A stretch of DNA of 64,000 nucleotides from Gynuella sunshinyii YC6258 (GTDB taxonomy: Bacteria > Pseudomonadota > Gammaproteobacteria > Pseudomonadales > Natronospirillaceae), in NCBI RefSeq assembly GCF_000940805.1, contig NZ_CP007142.1, positions 5,246,593 to 5,310,592 on the forward strand, written 5' to 3'. Made by a program: the position numbers and the translations under genes. Below are positions 8,851 through 17,109 of the stretch, piece by piece. Under the pieces are notes generated by a model that saw only the letters and a list, made by a program, of their open reading frames with translations, searched no databases and was not told the DNA's origin. Position 1 is the first letter of the stretch. The number at the start of each line of letters is the position of its first letter.

Positions 8851-8903
8851 AAGATTAACCAACTTGCCATTAAGCAGCGTGTTGGTTAATCTTCTTGGCA
8901 AGT
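8851..8903. repeat. Two interlocking inverted repeats
   Basis: AAGATTAACCAAC (8851-8863) is exactly complementary to GTTGGTTAATCTT (8881-8893). A second pair, ACTTGCCA (8862-8869) and TGGCAAGT (8896-8903), interlocks with it, so the two stems cannot both form fully. It sits between the DUF3800 stop and the start of the nucleotidyltransferase-HEPN gene. No T-run follows in either direction, so it is not a standard intrinsic terminator. It could be an operator, an alternative RNA fold or a relic of recombination; which of these is unknown. Confidence 0.55.
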
Positions 8904-8991
8904 GGATTGGGAGTGCCCGGTCGGCGTTGTGGCTTCTGGGGGAACCCAGGGGCCTTTCGCTTCTTTAATGACCCTCATTCCATCTTTGATA

Positions 8992-9756
8992 TTAAGGAAA
9001 GTATTTCAATCCATATCCTTCATAACCTGTTCCAGCACCTTCCCTGCCATGCCTGCTATAGAGTTTTCGCGCGAGTATTTCAAATGCCCGGTTCGTCTGA
9101 TCTGGCCTGATAGCCTGTAATCCTATCGGTCTGGCTACCAGATCAGCTAACTGTAAACCGGATGAATTAGTCTTCTTGTCTGCGAAAACCAATTCAAAGG
9201 GCAAGTCATGGTTGTGACGGTTACCACCATTACTCAGACGCCGAAATTCGAGTTCCAGCTCTGTATCTTCTTTTTTGCCACGCTTTTCAAAGATGATATG
9301 AGTTAATCGTGTCTGTTGGTTTTTCTCCCGTAGAAAAAAATACAAACGCTCCAAGCAAAATTTAAGGGCAATGTGGTATGGATTGTCCGGGTGTCTATAT
9401 TGATCGGCTAATCGTTGTTTATGAATGGCGACACTGATCAGCACAAAATTATGTTCTTCGATTATTGCACTCAATTCAGCCAGAAATGCATTTTTCGCGT
9501 TTTTATTCTGAAAATTAAAGCCGTTCTTTTCCTTACGAATATCATGTTCATGCAGAACGACCATATCATGGCCAAAATGACGAAATTTAAACTGAGTCAG
9601 TGCGGTAGTCACCGACTCAGCATAATGACGTTTGTGGAAGATACAGAATGCCAGTACGAATACCGGATAGTTCGAGTCGATGCTCACCAGACTGTGATCT
9701 CCACTTTCATCAACGTAAACAATGTAGTCACTGCCAGGTTGGTCTATGATTTTCAT
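8992..9756 (-). CDS. DUF3800 domain protein
   Basis: The 254-residue protein opens with the family signature YVDESGD (14-20) and has FVLISVAI near 104-111 and the C-terminal FADKKTNSSGLQLADLV segment near 191-207. DUF3800 proteins have a predicted RNase H-like fold with acidic residues such as D16, E17, D193 and D205 here, and are often found in defence islands, but no reaction has been firmly assigned. It is single on its strand, with a 198-bp gap to the next gene and a divergent effector gene upstream. Confidence 0.85.
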   Translation of the reverse strand: MKIIDQPGSDYIVYVDESGDHSLVSIDSNYPVFVLAFCIFHKRHYAESVTTALTQFKFRHFGHDMVVLHEHDIRKEKNGFNFQNKNAKNAFLAELSAIIEEHNFVLISVAIHKQRLADQYRHPDNPYHIALKFCLERLYFFLREKNQQTRLTHIIFEKRGKKEDTELELEFRRLSNGGNRHNHDLPFELVFADKKTNSSGLQLADLVARPIGLQAIRPDQTNRAFEILARKLYSRHGREGAGTGYEGYGLKYFP

Positions 9757-10140
9757 AACAATACGTTTGCTCCCAAATCAGTATTCCCTGCCTACTCAAA
9801 AATCGCCCACTACTACAAACTGCGGAGTTTCAACGCTATCAATTTAATATACGCCCTGGTCGTTAGCCTATCTGCCAACCTGATACAGGAGCGCACTTTT
9901 GCCGACATAACACCAACGGAGAAGGTAACAGCGCTGCCCTTTTGAAGCCACCCACAAAGGATGAGTGTTGTTCTGGCATGGGGGCTACTGACCAAATAAC
10001 ATTTTGCGGCTACGTATTGTTAAAACTCTCACAAACTTATCACGCCAACATAGAGCCGCTGTCATATTTCTGTTACAAAACGCCGATACATCGAATGGCT
10101 GAAGCGGTGCCATTGCAGGATAAACCAACACTCAAGGATT
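9757..10140. other. Divergent intergenic region without a recognisable gene
   Basis: These 384 bases separate the DUF3800 gene (minus) and the lipase gene (plus). Open frames here are short and resemble no known protein. It should contain both promoters, but no convincing -35/-10 pair stands out. AAGGA at 10134-10138 is the likely ribosome-binding site of the lipase gene. Confidence 0.5.
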
Positions 10141-12690
10141 ATGGACATCATGAGTACACCCTCTCAGGACATCAGCGTTCTGCCTCAAGCCGTTAAAGAC
10201 TACATTCTCAGCCGTGGTTATTCTCTGAACCCTTTGTGCTGGCAGGCTACTTACCAATACCCCGTAGATGCAAAAGCCTTTACGCCGGAGCAAACGAGAC
10301 TGCATTTTTTTGTGCTGAAATCCGGTGGACAGCTCTCGCTTATGACTCGTCATGACCTGCAAAAACAGGGAATCGTCTATGAACTCGGGCCGCGCCAGGT
10401 ACATGGCGCAACAAAACCAGCCCAACCCAGAAGTAATCTGGATAGACCAGCACCTGTCTGGACAGCAGACATAGCCGACACCTTACCAACTGGCAAGCCC
10501 GGTGTGGATGATGTTTATAACCCTGAGTACTTCGCTCAGTTGCAGTTTCTGTATCCGGACCTGAGCACCGGCGTGCTCACCGACTATCTCATCACCACGC
10601 CGACACAAACCTTTCAAAACCGTCTGACAGGCAGCAGTGGCAAGCTGTCGCTGTATGGTCCGGAACAGATTCATTATGAGGTGGGCACGGCCGTGACCGC
10701 TGATCAATGGCAGCAGGCTCATGATGGCCTTCAGCAGGCCTGCGAGCAGCTGAGCGAACAACGACAGAATGCAAACGCGCTACAAGACTGGCCCCGTACT
10801 GTTCAACCGCTACACCTGATCAACACCGAAGTGTTGCACCCCGGTGAGGCCAACAAGATGGATGCGGCATTATTCCAAAACGACGGCCAGCCATTAACGC
10901 CACTGTTCAATACCGCTCAAGAGATATGGGAGCAGAAATGCCACCGTCCGGATATATTTTCCAGACGTTTCAGTCAAGCCCAAAACACCGACAAACAAGC
11001 ACTCGTCACTCAATTGGAACAAAGCCTGGGTGTACTGGGCATTACCCTGCCCAATGTTGGAGTGTGCATGGCCGACCTCGTTTACCTGCAAGCCCAAGAA
11101 GCATGGTTACAGCCGTTGAAAGCCATCGCCGAACAACTGGGATACAGTGATCCCGCTGCCTGGAGCAGAGAAGCCGCACTGACTGCCTTGATATGTCAGA
11201 GCACCAAACCCAGATCGGAACATCACTCAGGCAACCAATCCCCTTATTTCAGCAGCCTGCAACAGATTGGCCGGCATCTGCATCAGCTGGCCGAATTGCA
11301 ACGCCAACAGGATAAAGTATTTACCCAGACAGGGCCGTATAACTGCCTGATGCAGAAAACCCTGTCCGTGCCAGGCATCGGGGCCAACTGGGCGTATCAA
11401 GCCGCCAAAAACCTGTCCAAACCCAAACGTATTTTGAGACTGGGTTTATTTTTCGATGGCACTAATCAGGATCGTTATAACGATGAAAAGCTGCCTGACC
11501 GGGATATCTCCAATGTGGCAAAAATGCAGGATTTGTATCTGGAGCAAAGTACTCAGCAGGGTAATGAAATTACTACAACCCGAAAAGTATACATTCCTGG
11601 TGTTGGTACCATTACCGGTCATCAAACCAAAGACGGCTTTAAAGCCGAAGACGATAAAATCGGCCTGGGATTTGGTATGGGGAAAACCGGTGGTTATGCC
11701 CGGATTGAGCGGGCCCTAATACAAATCAATAGGCATATAGAAAAAGCTGAATACGACGAAGTGGTATTTGATGTATTTGGCTTCAGCCGTGGTGCGGCTC
11801 TCTCCCGGCACTTTGTCAATCTGATTAACGAGTGGCCGGCACAAATTTCCATTTGGGAACTCGAGGCCGCTAATCCATTGTGGAATCTTGCTTTTCCGAT
11901 ACAACCCGTGAAAAAACAGGTGAAAGCCTTTCCACAACACCTGAAAGGTCGGGTCAGTTTTGTCGGCCTCTGGGACACCGTTGGCAGTTTTGGCTGGCCA
12001 GGTGATGAGAAAAATCTGGATTTTAATTTGAACCTGAATGAGCACAGTGCAGAACGTATTGTGCATATCGTGGCAGAGCATGAGATTCGCCATAACTTTC
12101 CATCCACCCGATTGGCTGACGTCACGGATCGCCTGCCATCCAATGCGATTGAATTGATTGCTCCAGGTGTACATTGTGATGTCGGGGGCGGCTACGAGAA
12201 CCCAACGGGCAAAGGCTTTGAGAACTGGGAGATTATTCCCGTCAAAATACATGGTGGCTGCAATGACGGCGGTATTCTGCTGCGTGCCAAACAACGGGAA
12301 ATTGAAGCCCGAGGCCATTATGCGAATGCCATCGACATGGATATCATTGAGGAGATTCGTAAGGCCACGTTAAAAGAACTGGCGGTTTACCCCTTGCATC
12401 AAATGATCGGTGAAGCCCGGCAGCATGGCGTTCCGCTCAAACCCATATCACCTGATGACGTTCATTATGTGATTCCTCAACGTCTGCAAAAGGTGTATGA
12501 CATGTGGCAACAGGCCGGTGGGCATATGAGTACTGCCCGACAGTATCTGATCGAATATATTCATACCTCGGAGCGGGACGGTAACCCTGTGGATCGGCCC
12601 AATATGATCAAGGGCCATAAAAAACGACAAGTATTTGATAACCACCCTGAGCAGGCCACCGCACCGGAGAACCAATATGAGCACCACTAA
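10141..12690 (+). CDS. DUF2235 / Tle1-like phospholipase, predicted type VI effector
   Basis: This 849-residue protein has a C-terminal alpha/beta-hydrolase domain of the DUF2235 (Tle1) family: LGLFFDGTN at 434-442, nucleophile elbow GFSRG at 547-551 (Ser549), VGLWDTVGSFG with Asp612, and APGVHCDVGGGY with His678. Ser549, an Asp and His678 would form the catalytic triad of a membrane phospholipase. The first 430 residues match nothing I recognise and may carry delivery or chaperone-binding functions. No signal peptide is visible. AAGGA lies two bases before this ATG and eleven before the ATG at 10150, so the shorter start is possible. The 3' end overlaps the first of four lipoprotein genes by 14 bases, as expected for effector and immunity. 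No VgrG, PAAR or T6SS gene is in the window, so the secretion route is inferred. Confidence 0.85.
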   Translation: MDIMSTPSQDISVLPQAVKDYILSRGYSLNPLCWQATYQYPVDAKAFTPEQTRLHFFVLKSGGQLSLMTRHDLQKQGIVYELGPRQVHGATKPAQPRSNLDRPAPVWTADIADTLPTGKPGVDDVYNPEYFAQLQFLYPDLSTGVLTDYLITTPTQTFQNRLTGSSGKLSLYGPEQIHYEVGTAVTADQWQQAHDGLQQACEQLSEQRQNANALQDWPRTVQPLHLINTEVLHPGEANKMDAALFQNDGQPLTPLFNTAQEIWEQKCHRPDIFSRRFSQAQNTDKQALVTQLEQSLGVLGITLPNVGVCMADLVYLQAQEAWLQPLKAIAEQLGYSDPAAWSREAALTALICQSTKPRSEHHSGNQSPYFSSLQQIGRHLHQLAELQRQQDKVFTQTGPYNCLMQKTLSVPGIGANWAYQAAKNLSKPKRILRLGLFFDGTNQDRYNDEKLPDRDISNVAKMQDLYLEQSTQQGNEITTTRKVYIPGVGTITGHQTKDGFKAEDDKIGLGFGMGKTGGYARIERALIQINRHIEKAEYDEVVFDVFGFSRGAALSRHFVNLINEWPAQISIWELEAANPLWNLAFPIQPVKKQVKAFPQHLKGRVSFVGLWDTVGSFGWPGDEKNLDFNLNLNEHSAERIVHIVAEHEIRHNFPSTRLADVTDRLPSNAIELIAPGVHCDVGGGYENPTGKGFENWEIIPVKIHGGCNDGGILLRAKQREIEARGHYANAIDMDIIEEIRKATLKELAVYPLHQMIGEARQHGVPLKPISPDDVHYVIPQRLQKVYDMWQQAGGHMSTARQYLIEYIHTSERDGNPVDRPNMIKGHKKRQVFDNHPEQATAPENQYEHH

Positions 12691-13330
12691 ACCTTTGCTT
12701 TGGCTATTTCTACTGTCACTGCTACTCAGTGGCTGTGACGAAAAAACCTACGACTATGGTTTTGATACCGGTGGGCTTGGCGGCCCCGGCTGGCCAATTT
12801 GGGTGGAGTATTTGATCATCAACGAAGGATGGCAGATTCCAGTAGGTTCGCTATCAGGCGGAACCGGAGATGTCAGCAAACGGCCGCCAGGTGGAGCGTC
12901 TGCCAGTATGGGATGGATCCCCCTCCCCCATACGGTGCGGGCGCGCTGGTTCTCCTATCGTAACCAGACCTTTTATGAAGCGACGGTGGAGATTCCCAAA
13001 GAAAAACAAAAACAGATCAAGCAATGGCTTAAACGCTATCCTTCCAGTCGATACTTTCCTTCTTTAATCACCGGAATTTCCGGTCAGGGAGAGATCCAGC
13101 TTTGGTGGGACGAAAGTTGTGTAAAACTCGGTTGCCCGGAAGGCCCGAAAAACTTTGAGTTTCATTTCTTTGAACTCACGCCCCGCATCAAAGCCACCGT
13201 GGCGGAAGGGGATGTTCATATCTACAGCGCGGATACCCGTGAGCAGGTAAGAACGGGTTTTCTGCCGCCAGAGGTGTTGGATTTGATTCCTCCGAAATCG
13301 GACAAAACAGACTCCGTGGAGACAAAATGA
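12677..13330 (+). CDS. DUF2931-like lipoprotein, predicted immunity protein, copy 1
   Basis: The 217-residue protein has a lipoprotein signal, lipobox LLSGC with Cys20; Asp at +2 would normally direct retention at the inner membrane in enterobacteria. The body resembles DUF2931 proteins (VEYLIINE, WIPLPHTVRARWFSYRNQTFY, KNFEFHFFELTPRI). Lipoproteins next to Tle lipases are periplasmic immunity proteins that bind the enzyme, so this one probably protects against the upstream lipase. The start at 12677 overlaps the lipase gene by 14 bases and gives the same length as the other copies; the frame is open further upstream but lies inside the lipase gene. The central block 107-151 matches copy 4 exactly at the residue level. 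Confidence 0.85.
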   Translation: MSTTKPLLWLFLLSLLLSGCDEKTYDYGFDTGGLGGPGWPIWVEYLIINEGWQIPVGSLSGGTGDVSKRPPGGASASMGWIPLPHTVRARWFSYRNQTFYEATVEIPKEKQKQIKQWLKRYPSSRYFPSLITGISGQGEIQLWWDESCVKLGCPEGPKNFEFHFFELTPRIKATVAEGDVHIYSADTREQVRTGFLPPEVLDLIPPKSDKTDSVETK

Positions 13331-13357
13331 TTTGTAGCGATGGCAGAGAGACACCGC

Positions 13358-14011
13358 ATGAGCAGCATTAAATCTCTGCACGTCTTATTTTTACTGTCAC
13401 TGTTACTCAGTGGCTGCGACGAAAAAACCTACGACTATGGTTTCCGGGAAGGAGGTATTGGCGGCCCCGGCTGGCCAATTTGGGTGGAGTATTTGATCAT
13501 CAATGAAGCAAGGCAAGTTCCGGTGGGTTCGTTATCCGGGGGAACCGGAGATGTCAGCAAACGGCCGCCAGGTGGAGCTTCTGCCAATGTAGGCTGGATT
13601 CCTCTACCCCATTCGGTGCAGGCGCGCTGGTTCTCCTATCGTAACCAGACCTTTTATGAAGCGACGGTGGAGATTCCCAAACAAAAACAAAAACAGATCA
13701 AACAGTCGCTTAAAAAATATGGGACAGAAAAATATCTTCAGGATCTATCAGTAGGCTTTGCCGGACAAGGTGAAATCCAGCTGTGGTGGTATGCAAGCTG
13801 CGTCGGGCTCGGTTGCCCGGAAGGCCCGAAAAACTTTGAGTTTCATTTCTTTGAACTGACTCCCCGCATCAAGGCCACAGTGGCGGAGGGTGATGTTCAT
13901 ATCTACAGTGCAGATACCCGTGAGCAGGTAAGAACGGGTTTTCTGCCGCCAGAGGTATTGGATTTGATTCCTCCAAGACCGGACAAAGCAGACTCCGTGG
14001 AGACAAAATGA
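13358..14011 (+). CDS. DUF2931-like lipoprotein, predicted immunity protein, copy 2
   Basis: This is a 217-residue paralogue of copy 1 with lipobox LLSGC and Cys20, followed by Asp. It is the most divergent copy: residues 26-33 read GFREGGIG in place of GFDTGGLG, and 107-151 contains QSLKKYGTEKYLQDLSVGFAG, with YASC instead of DESC. The tail reads PPRPDKADSVETK, like copy 4 in its first half. An ATG 18 bases upstream (13340) is in frame, but copy 1 lacks an equivalent and AGAGAG lies seven bases before 13358, so the shorter start is preferred. Divergence in the middle block may set which lipase variant it neutralises (inference). Confidence 0.85.
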   Translation: MSSIKSLHVLFLLSLLLSGCDEKTYDYGFREGGIGGPGWPIWVEYLIINEARQVPVGSLSGGTGDVSKRPPGGASANVGWIPLPHSVQARWFSYRNQTFYEATVEIPKQKQKQIKQSLKKYGTEKYLQDLSVGFAGQGEIQLWWYASCVGLGCPEGPKNFEFHFFELTPRIKATVAEGDVHIYSADTREQVRTGFLPPEVLDLIPPRPDKADSVETK

Positions 14012-14038
14012 TTTGTAGCGATGGCAGAGAGACACCGC

Positions 14039-14692
14039 ATGAGCACCACTAAACCTTTGCTTTGGCTATTTCTACTGTCACTGCTACTCAGTGGCTGTAA
14101 AGAAAAAACCTATGACTATGGTTTTGATACCGGTGGGCTTGGCGGCCCCGGCTGGCCAATTTGGGTGGAGTATCTGATCATCAATGAAGCATGGCAGATT
14201 CCAGTAGGTTCGCTATCAGGCGGAACCGGAGACGTCAGCAAACGGCCGCCCGGAGGAGCGTCTGCCAGTATGGGCTGGATCCCCCTCCCCCATACGGTGC
14301 GGGCGCGCTGGTTTTCTTATCGTAACCAGACCTTTTATGAGGCAACGGTGGAGATTCCTGAGGACAAGCAAAAGCAGATTAAGCGATGGTTAAAAAAATA
14401 TCCCAGGGAAAAATTTCTACCACTTTTATCAACCGGGATTAGCGGCAAAGGAGAAATGCAGCTTTGGTGGTACGTTGGCTGCGTCGGATTCGGTTGCCCG
14501 GAAGGCCCGAAAAACTTTGAGTTTCATTTCTTTGAACTCACTCCCCGCATTCAAGCCACAGTGGCGGAAGGGGATGTTCATATCTACAGTGCAGATACCC
14601 GCGAACAGGTGAAAACAGGTTTTCTGCCACCGCAGGTATTGGATCTGATTCCTCCAAAATCGGACAAAACAGATGCCACGAAAATTGAGTGA
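14039..14692 (+). CDS. DUF2931-like lipoprotein, predicted immunity protein, copy 3
   Basis: This is a 217-residue paralogue with lipobox LLSGC, Cys20 and Lys at +2, which by enterobacterial rules would allow export to the outer membrane, unlike the Asp of copies 1 and 2. The signal peptide matches copy 1. The middle block reads RWLKKYPREKFLPLLSTG and WWYVGCVGFGC, different from all other copies. The start choice follows the array: ATG at 14039 with AGAGAG seven bases before. Its neighbours on both sides are paralogues in the same direction, so all four are probably on one transcript from the lipase promoter. Confidence 0.85.
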   Translation: MSTTKPLLWLFLLSLLLSGCKEKTYDYGFDTGGLGGPGWPIWVEYLIINEAWQIPVGSLSGGTGDVSKRPPGGASASMGWIPLPHTVRARWFSYRNQTFYEATVEIPEDKQKQIKRWLKKYPREKFLPLLSTGISGKGEMQLWWYVGCVGFGCPEGPKNFEFHFFELTPRIQATVAEGDVHIYSADTREQVKTGFLPPQVLDLIPPKSDKTDATKIE

Positions 14693-14719
14693 TCTATAGC
14701 GATGGCAGAGAGACACCGC

Positions 14720-15373
14720 ATGAGCAGCATTAAATCTCTGCTCTGGCTATTGTTGCTATCACTACTACTCAGTGGTTGTGAAGAAAAAACCTATGACTAT
14801 GGTTTTGACACCGGCGGGCTTGGCGGCCCTGGTTGGCCAATTTGGGTGGAGTATCTGATCATCAATGAAGCATGGCAGATTCCGGTAGGTTCGTTATCAG
14901 GCGGAACCGGAGACGTCAGCAAACGGCCGCCCGGAGGAGCGTCTGCCAGTATGGGCTGGATCCCCTTACCCCATACGGTGCGGGCGCGCTGGTTTTCTTA
15001 TCGTAACCAGACCTTTTATGAAGCGACGGTGGAGATTCCCAAAGAAAAACAAAAACAGATCAAGCAATGGCTTAAACGCTATCCATCCAGCAGATACTTT
15101 CCTTCTTTAATCACCGGAATTTCCGGTCAGGGAGAGATCCAGCTTTGGTGGGACGAAAGTTGCGTAAAACTCGGTTGCCCGGAAGGCCCCAAAAACTTTG
15201 AGTTTCATTTCTTTGAACTCACTCCCCGCATTAAAGCCACGGTGGCGGAGGGTGATGTCCATATCTACAGTGCGGATACCCGTGAGCAGGTAAGAACGGG
15301 TTTTCTGCCGCCAGAGGTATTGGATTTGATTCCTCCAAGACCAGACAAAAAAGACCCTATAAAAACAGAATGA
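14720..15373 (+). CDS. DUF2931-like lipoprotein, predicted immunity protein, copy 4
   Basis: This is a 217-residue paralogue with lipobox LLSGC, Cys20 and Glu at +2. The N-terminus resembles copy 2 (MSSIKSL), while residues 107-151 are identical to copy 1, so it is a mosaic of the two types. The tail PPRPDKKDPIKTE again sides with copy 2. It is the last gene of the array; a strong intrinsic terminator follows 48 bases after the stop. Confidence 0.85.
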   Translation: MSSIKSLLWLLLLSLLLSGCEEKTYDYGFDTGGLGGPGWPIWVEYLIINEAWQIPVGSLSGGTGDVSKRPPGGASASMGWIPLPHTVRARWFSYRNQTFYEATVEIPKEKQKQIKQWLKRYPSSRYFPSLITGISGQGEIQLWWDESCVKLGCPEGPKNFEFHFFELTPRIKATVAEGDVHIYSADTREQVRTGFLPPEVLDLIPPRPDKKDPIKTE

Positions 15374-15421
15374 TCTTCAGCGACAGTTAAACCTGTCATC
15401 GTTGCAAAACAGATTGGACGG

Positions 15422-15449
15422 ACAGGGTGCCATGGCGCACCCTGTTTTT
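15422..15449 (+). terminator. Intrinsic terminator of the effector-immunity operon
   Basis: ACAGGGTGC (15422-15430) pairs with GCACCCTGT (15437-15445) around a short loop that is itself self-complementary, followed directly by a T-run (15445-15449). On the minus strand no T-run follows, so it acts for the plus-strand array only. Confidence 0.9.
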
Positions 15450-15453
15450 GTTG

Positions 15454-17097
15454 TCAGTAGCGGCCCTGCTCTGAACCACAGAAAGGATCGACGGGGTTAA
15501 AACGGTTGAAAGACTCACGACCAAGCAAACCGGACAATACCGCGACCTGCATCTCTGCCGTTGCACAATAGGCATTAATGTAAGTCGGTATTCTGGGCGC
15601 GTCATAAAGGAAATATGGGTGCCCAAACGAAACCATGACTGTCGGAATGTCGACCCAGTAACGGGTCATCGCTGGCATGAATCCACCATGTAATCGGAAC
15701 CAGTCGATGTAGATGTGTGAACGCAGTAGGCTGGATTCTTCGGCCAGCAGATATAGAACCCAGTCATAATCGCGAGTCTGAACATCCATTCCCGGGGTAA
15801 ACAGGGTCACTTCAAATCCTTCCTCCCGGAGCTGATCCGGTAGTTGCAGCGGTATCGGCTGTTCCAGCATGACGTGTTGAATGCCCGGAGAGAACACCAG
15901 CACGCGTGGATGCCGTTCTGCAGATACCGGTAGAAATTCGGTCCGGTCTTTGACCAGTGTGGGGCAACGGGCATAAACCCCGGACATATCCGCCTTTTGT
16001 GCAAAGACGGTGATATCGGTTTTCGGTGGTGTGCGATGCAGTCCCAATGCGGCTTTCATCCCCAGCACCCGTAATACGGCTTCCTGAATACGTTGTTCCG
16101 ACACGTCTCCTCGTCGTACAGCGGCCATTAGATAGGCCATGTCTTCCACCGGTTCACGACAGAACAAAACCATGTCGCAACCGTTTTCAATCAGTTCGGC
16201 TATGATGGTGGCACGATCAGCCCAGCCACTGAGTCCCGCCATGACGGATGCATCGGAAACGATCAGTCCATTAAAGCCCAGTTCTTCTCGCAGTAGCTGT
16301 TGATTGAGTAAGCGGTTGATACTCGCCGGACGCCACCACTGTTCAGGGTCGTCGGTGTGCAGTTTCATATATTCCGGCAAGGCAATGTGGGCCGACATGA
16401 TGGACATGACACCCTCTTCGATCATGGATCGGTACAGGGTTCCAAACTGTTGATGCCAGTCTTCAACGATAAGTGGATTCACTGATGTTACCAGGTGCTG
16501 GTCGCGATCATCATAGCCATCGCCAGGCCAGTGTTTGGCCGTTGCGGCCATGCCATTGTGTTGAAAACCACGGATATTGGCCCGTCCCATTTGTATGACG
16601 GTCTGCTGATCAGAACCATATGAACGGGTGCCAACGATGGCACTGCGAAAATTACGATTCAGATCCACTACAGGCGTGAACGTCCAGTTGATGCCAAGGG
16701 CCCTGGATTCGCGGGCCTGGATTGATGCACAGCGCCCGGTCACTTCGGTATCATTCAATGCTGCCAGCGCGAGCTGATTGGGTATGGAGCTGCCGAAGGC
16801 AAAGCTCATTTGTCCGCCTTCCACATCCGCACTGACCAGCGGAGGACAATCGAAAGCCGCCAGCAGTTCCTGCATGTAGTTGATTTCGGGTTGCAGTTCA
16901 CGGCCCACCGAACGGGTGATGCCACCGGGTTGCAGGTGACGAATTACAGCCAGTTGTTCATCGGATTCATCCATCACCAGCAGATTGAACAATTGCCCCA
17001 GCCGCTGCTGTAGATCCATGCTGTCATATTGCTGCCGTACCCAGGCAAGGGCGGTGTCATCGAGATTAAACGGTGCTTTTTTTAATGACTCAAACAT
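15454..17097 (-). CDS. Glycoside hydrolase family 3, NagZ-like beta-N-acetylglucosaminidase or phosphorylase
   Basis: The 547-residue protein has a GH3 barrel with SADVEGG (89-95), the NagZ-type loop KHWPGDG (188-194) followed by DQH (199-201), and the catalytic nucleophile Asp282 in VSDAS. In NagZ-type enzymes the His of the D-x-H dyad is the acid/base. The second domain (about 370-547) is the GH3 C-terminal sandwich, larger than in the one-domain NagZ of enterobacteria. No signal peptide is seen, so it should be cytoplasmic and act on sugars brought in by the symporter whose stop lies 12 bases upstream. The usual KHFPGHG is altered (Trp for Phe, Asp for the second His). Exact substrate is uncertain. 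Confidence 0.88.
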   Translation of the reverse strand: MFESLKKAPFNLDDTALAWVRQQYDSMDLQQRLGQLFNLLVMDESDEQLAVIRHLQPGGITRSVGRELQPEINYMQELLAAFDCPPLVSADVEGGQMSFAFGSSIPNQLALAALNDTEVTGRCASIQARESRALGINWTFTPVVDLNRNFRSAIVGTRSYGSDQQTVIQMGRANIRGFQHNGMAATAKHWPGDGYDDRDQHLVTSVNPLIVEDWHQQFGTLYRSMIEEGVMSIMSAHIALPEYMKLHTDDPEQWWRPASINRLLNQQLLREELGFNGLIVSDASVMAGLSGWADRATIIAELIENGCDMVLFCREPVEDMAYLMAAVRRGDVSEQRIQEAVLRVLGMKAALGLHRTPPKTDITVFAQKADMSGVYARCPTLVKDRTEFLPVSAERHPRVLVFSPGIQHVMLEQPIPLQLPDQLREEGFEVTLFTPGMDVQTRDYDWVLYLLAEESSLLRSHIYIDWFRLHGGFMPAMTRYWVDIPTVMVSFGHPYFLYDAPRIPTYINAYCATAEMQVAVLSGLLGRESFNRFNPVDPFCGSEQGRY

Positions 17098-17109
17098 AGT
17101 GACCTCTTC

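Larger units (their letters stand above)
12677..15373 (+). repeat. Four-copy tandem gene array, 681-bp period
   Basis: Four copies of one 654-bp gene plus a 27-bp spacer follow one another with starts at 12677, 13358, 14039 and 14720, exactly 681 bp apart, and no net insertion or deletion between copies. Spacers share a segment reading GATGGCAGAGAGACACCGC just before each of starts 2-4. Signal peptide and tail residues alternate (copies 1 and 3 alike, 2 and 4 alike), while a central block is shared by copies 1 and 4. This suggests duplication of a pair followed by gene conversion. Confidence 0.95.

Noticed and set aside
8419-8889. Long plus-strand open frame of 156 codons
   Set aside because: It lies mostly opposite the well-supported nucleotidyltransferase-HEPN gene and has no family-like sequence.
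8851-8893. Intrinsic terminator for the DUF3800 gene
   Set aside because: The stem is perfect but no T-run follows on the minus strand, so I list it as an inverted repeat instead.
9415-9945. Plus-strand open frame of 176 codons over the DUF3800 start
   Set aside because: It is antisense to the DUF3800 gene for most of its length, and the remaining part has no recognisable content.
11716-12318. Minus-strand open frame of 200 codons inside the lipase gene
   Set aside because: It is antisense to the catalytic domain, including the Asp and His motifs, so it is a shadow.
13340-13357. Upstream ATG giving six extra residues (MAERHR) in immunity copies 2-4
   Set aside because: Copy 1 has no such sequence, and the later ATG gives four genes of the same length with a good AGAGAG ribosome-binding site.
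12677-15373. Tandem array as insertion sequence or CRISPR-like repeat
   Set aside because: Each 681-bp unit is a complete lipoprotein gene plus spacer; there is no transposase, terminal repeat or short-repeat pattern.
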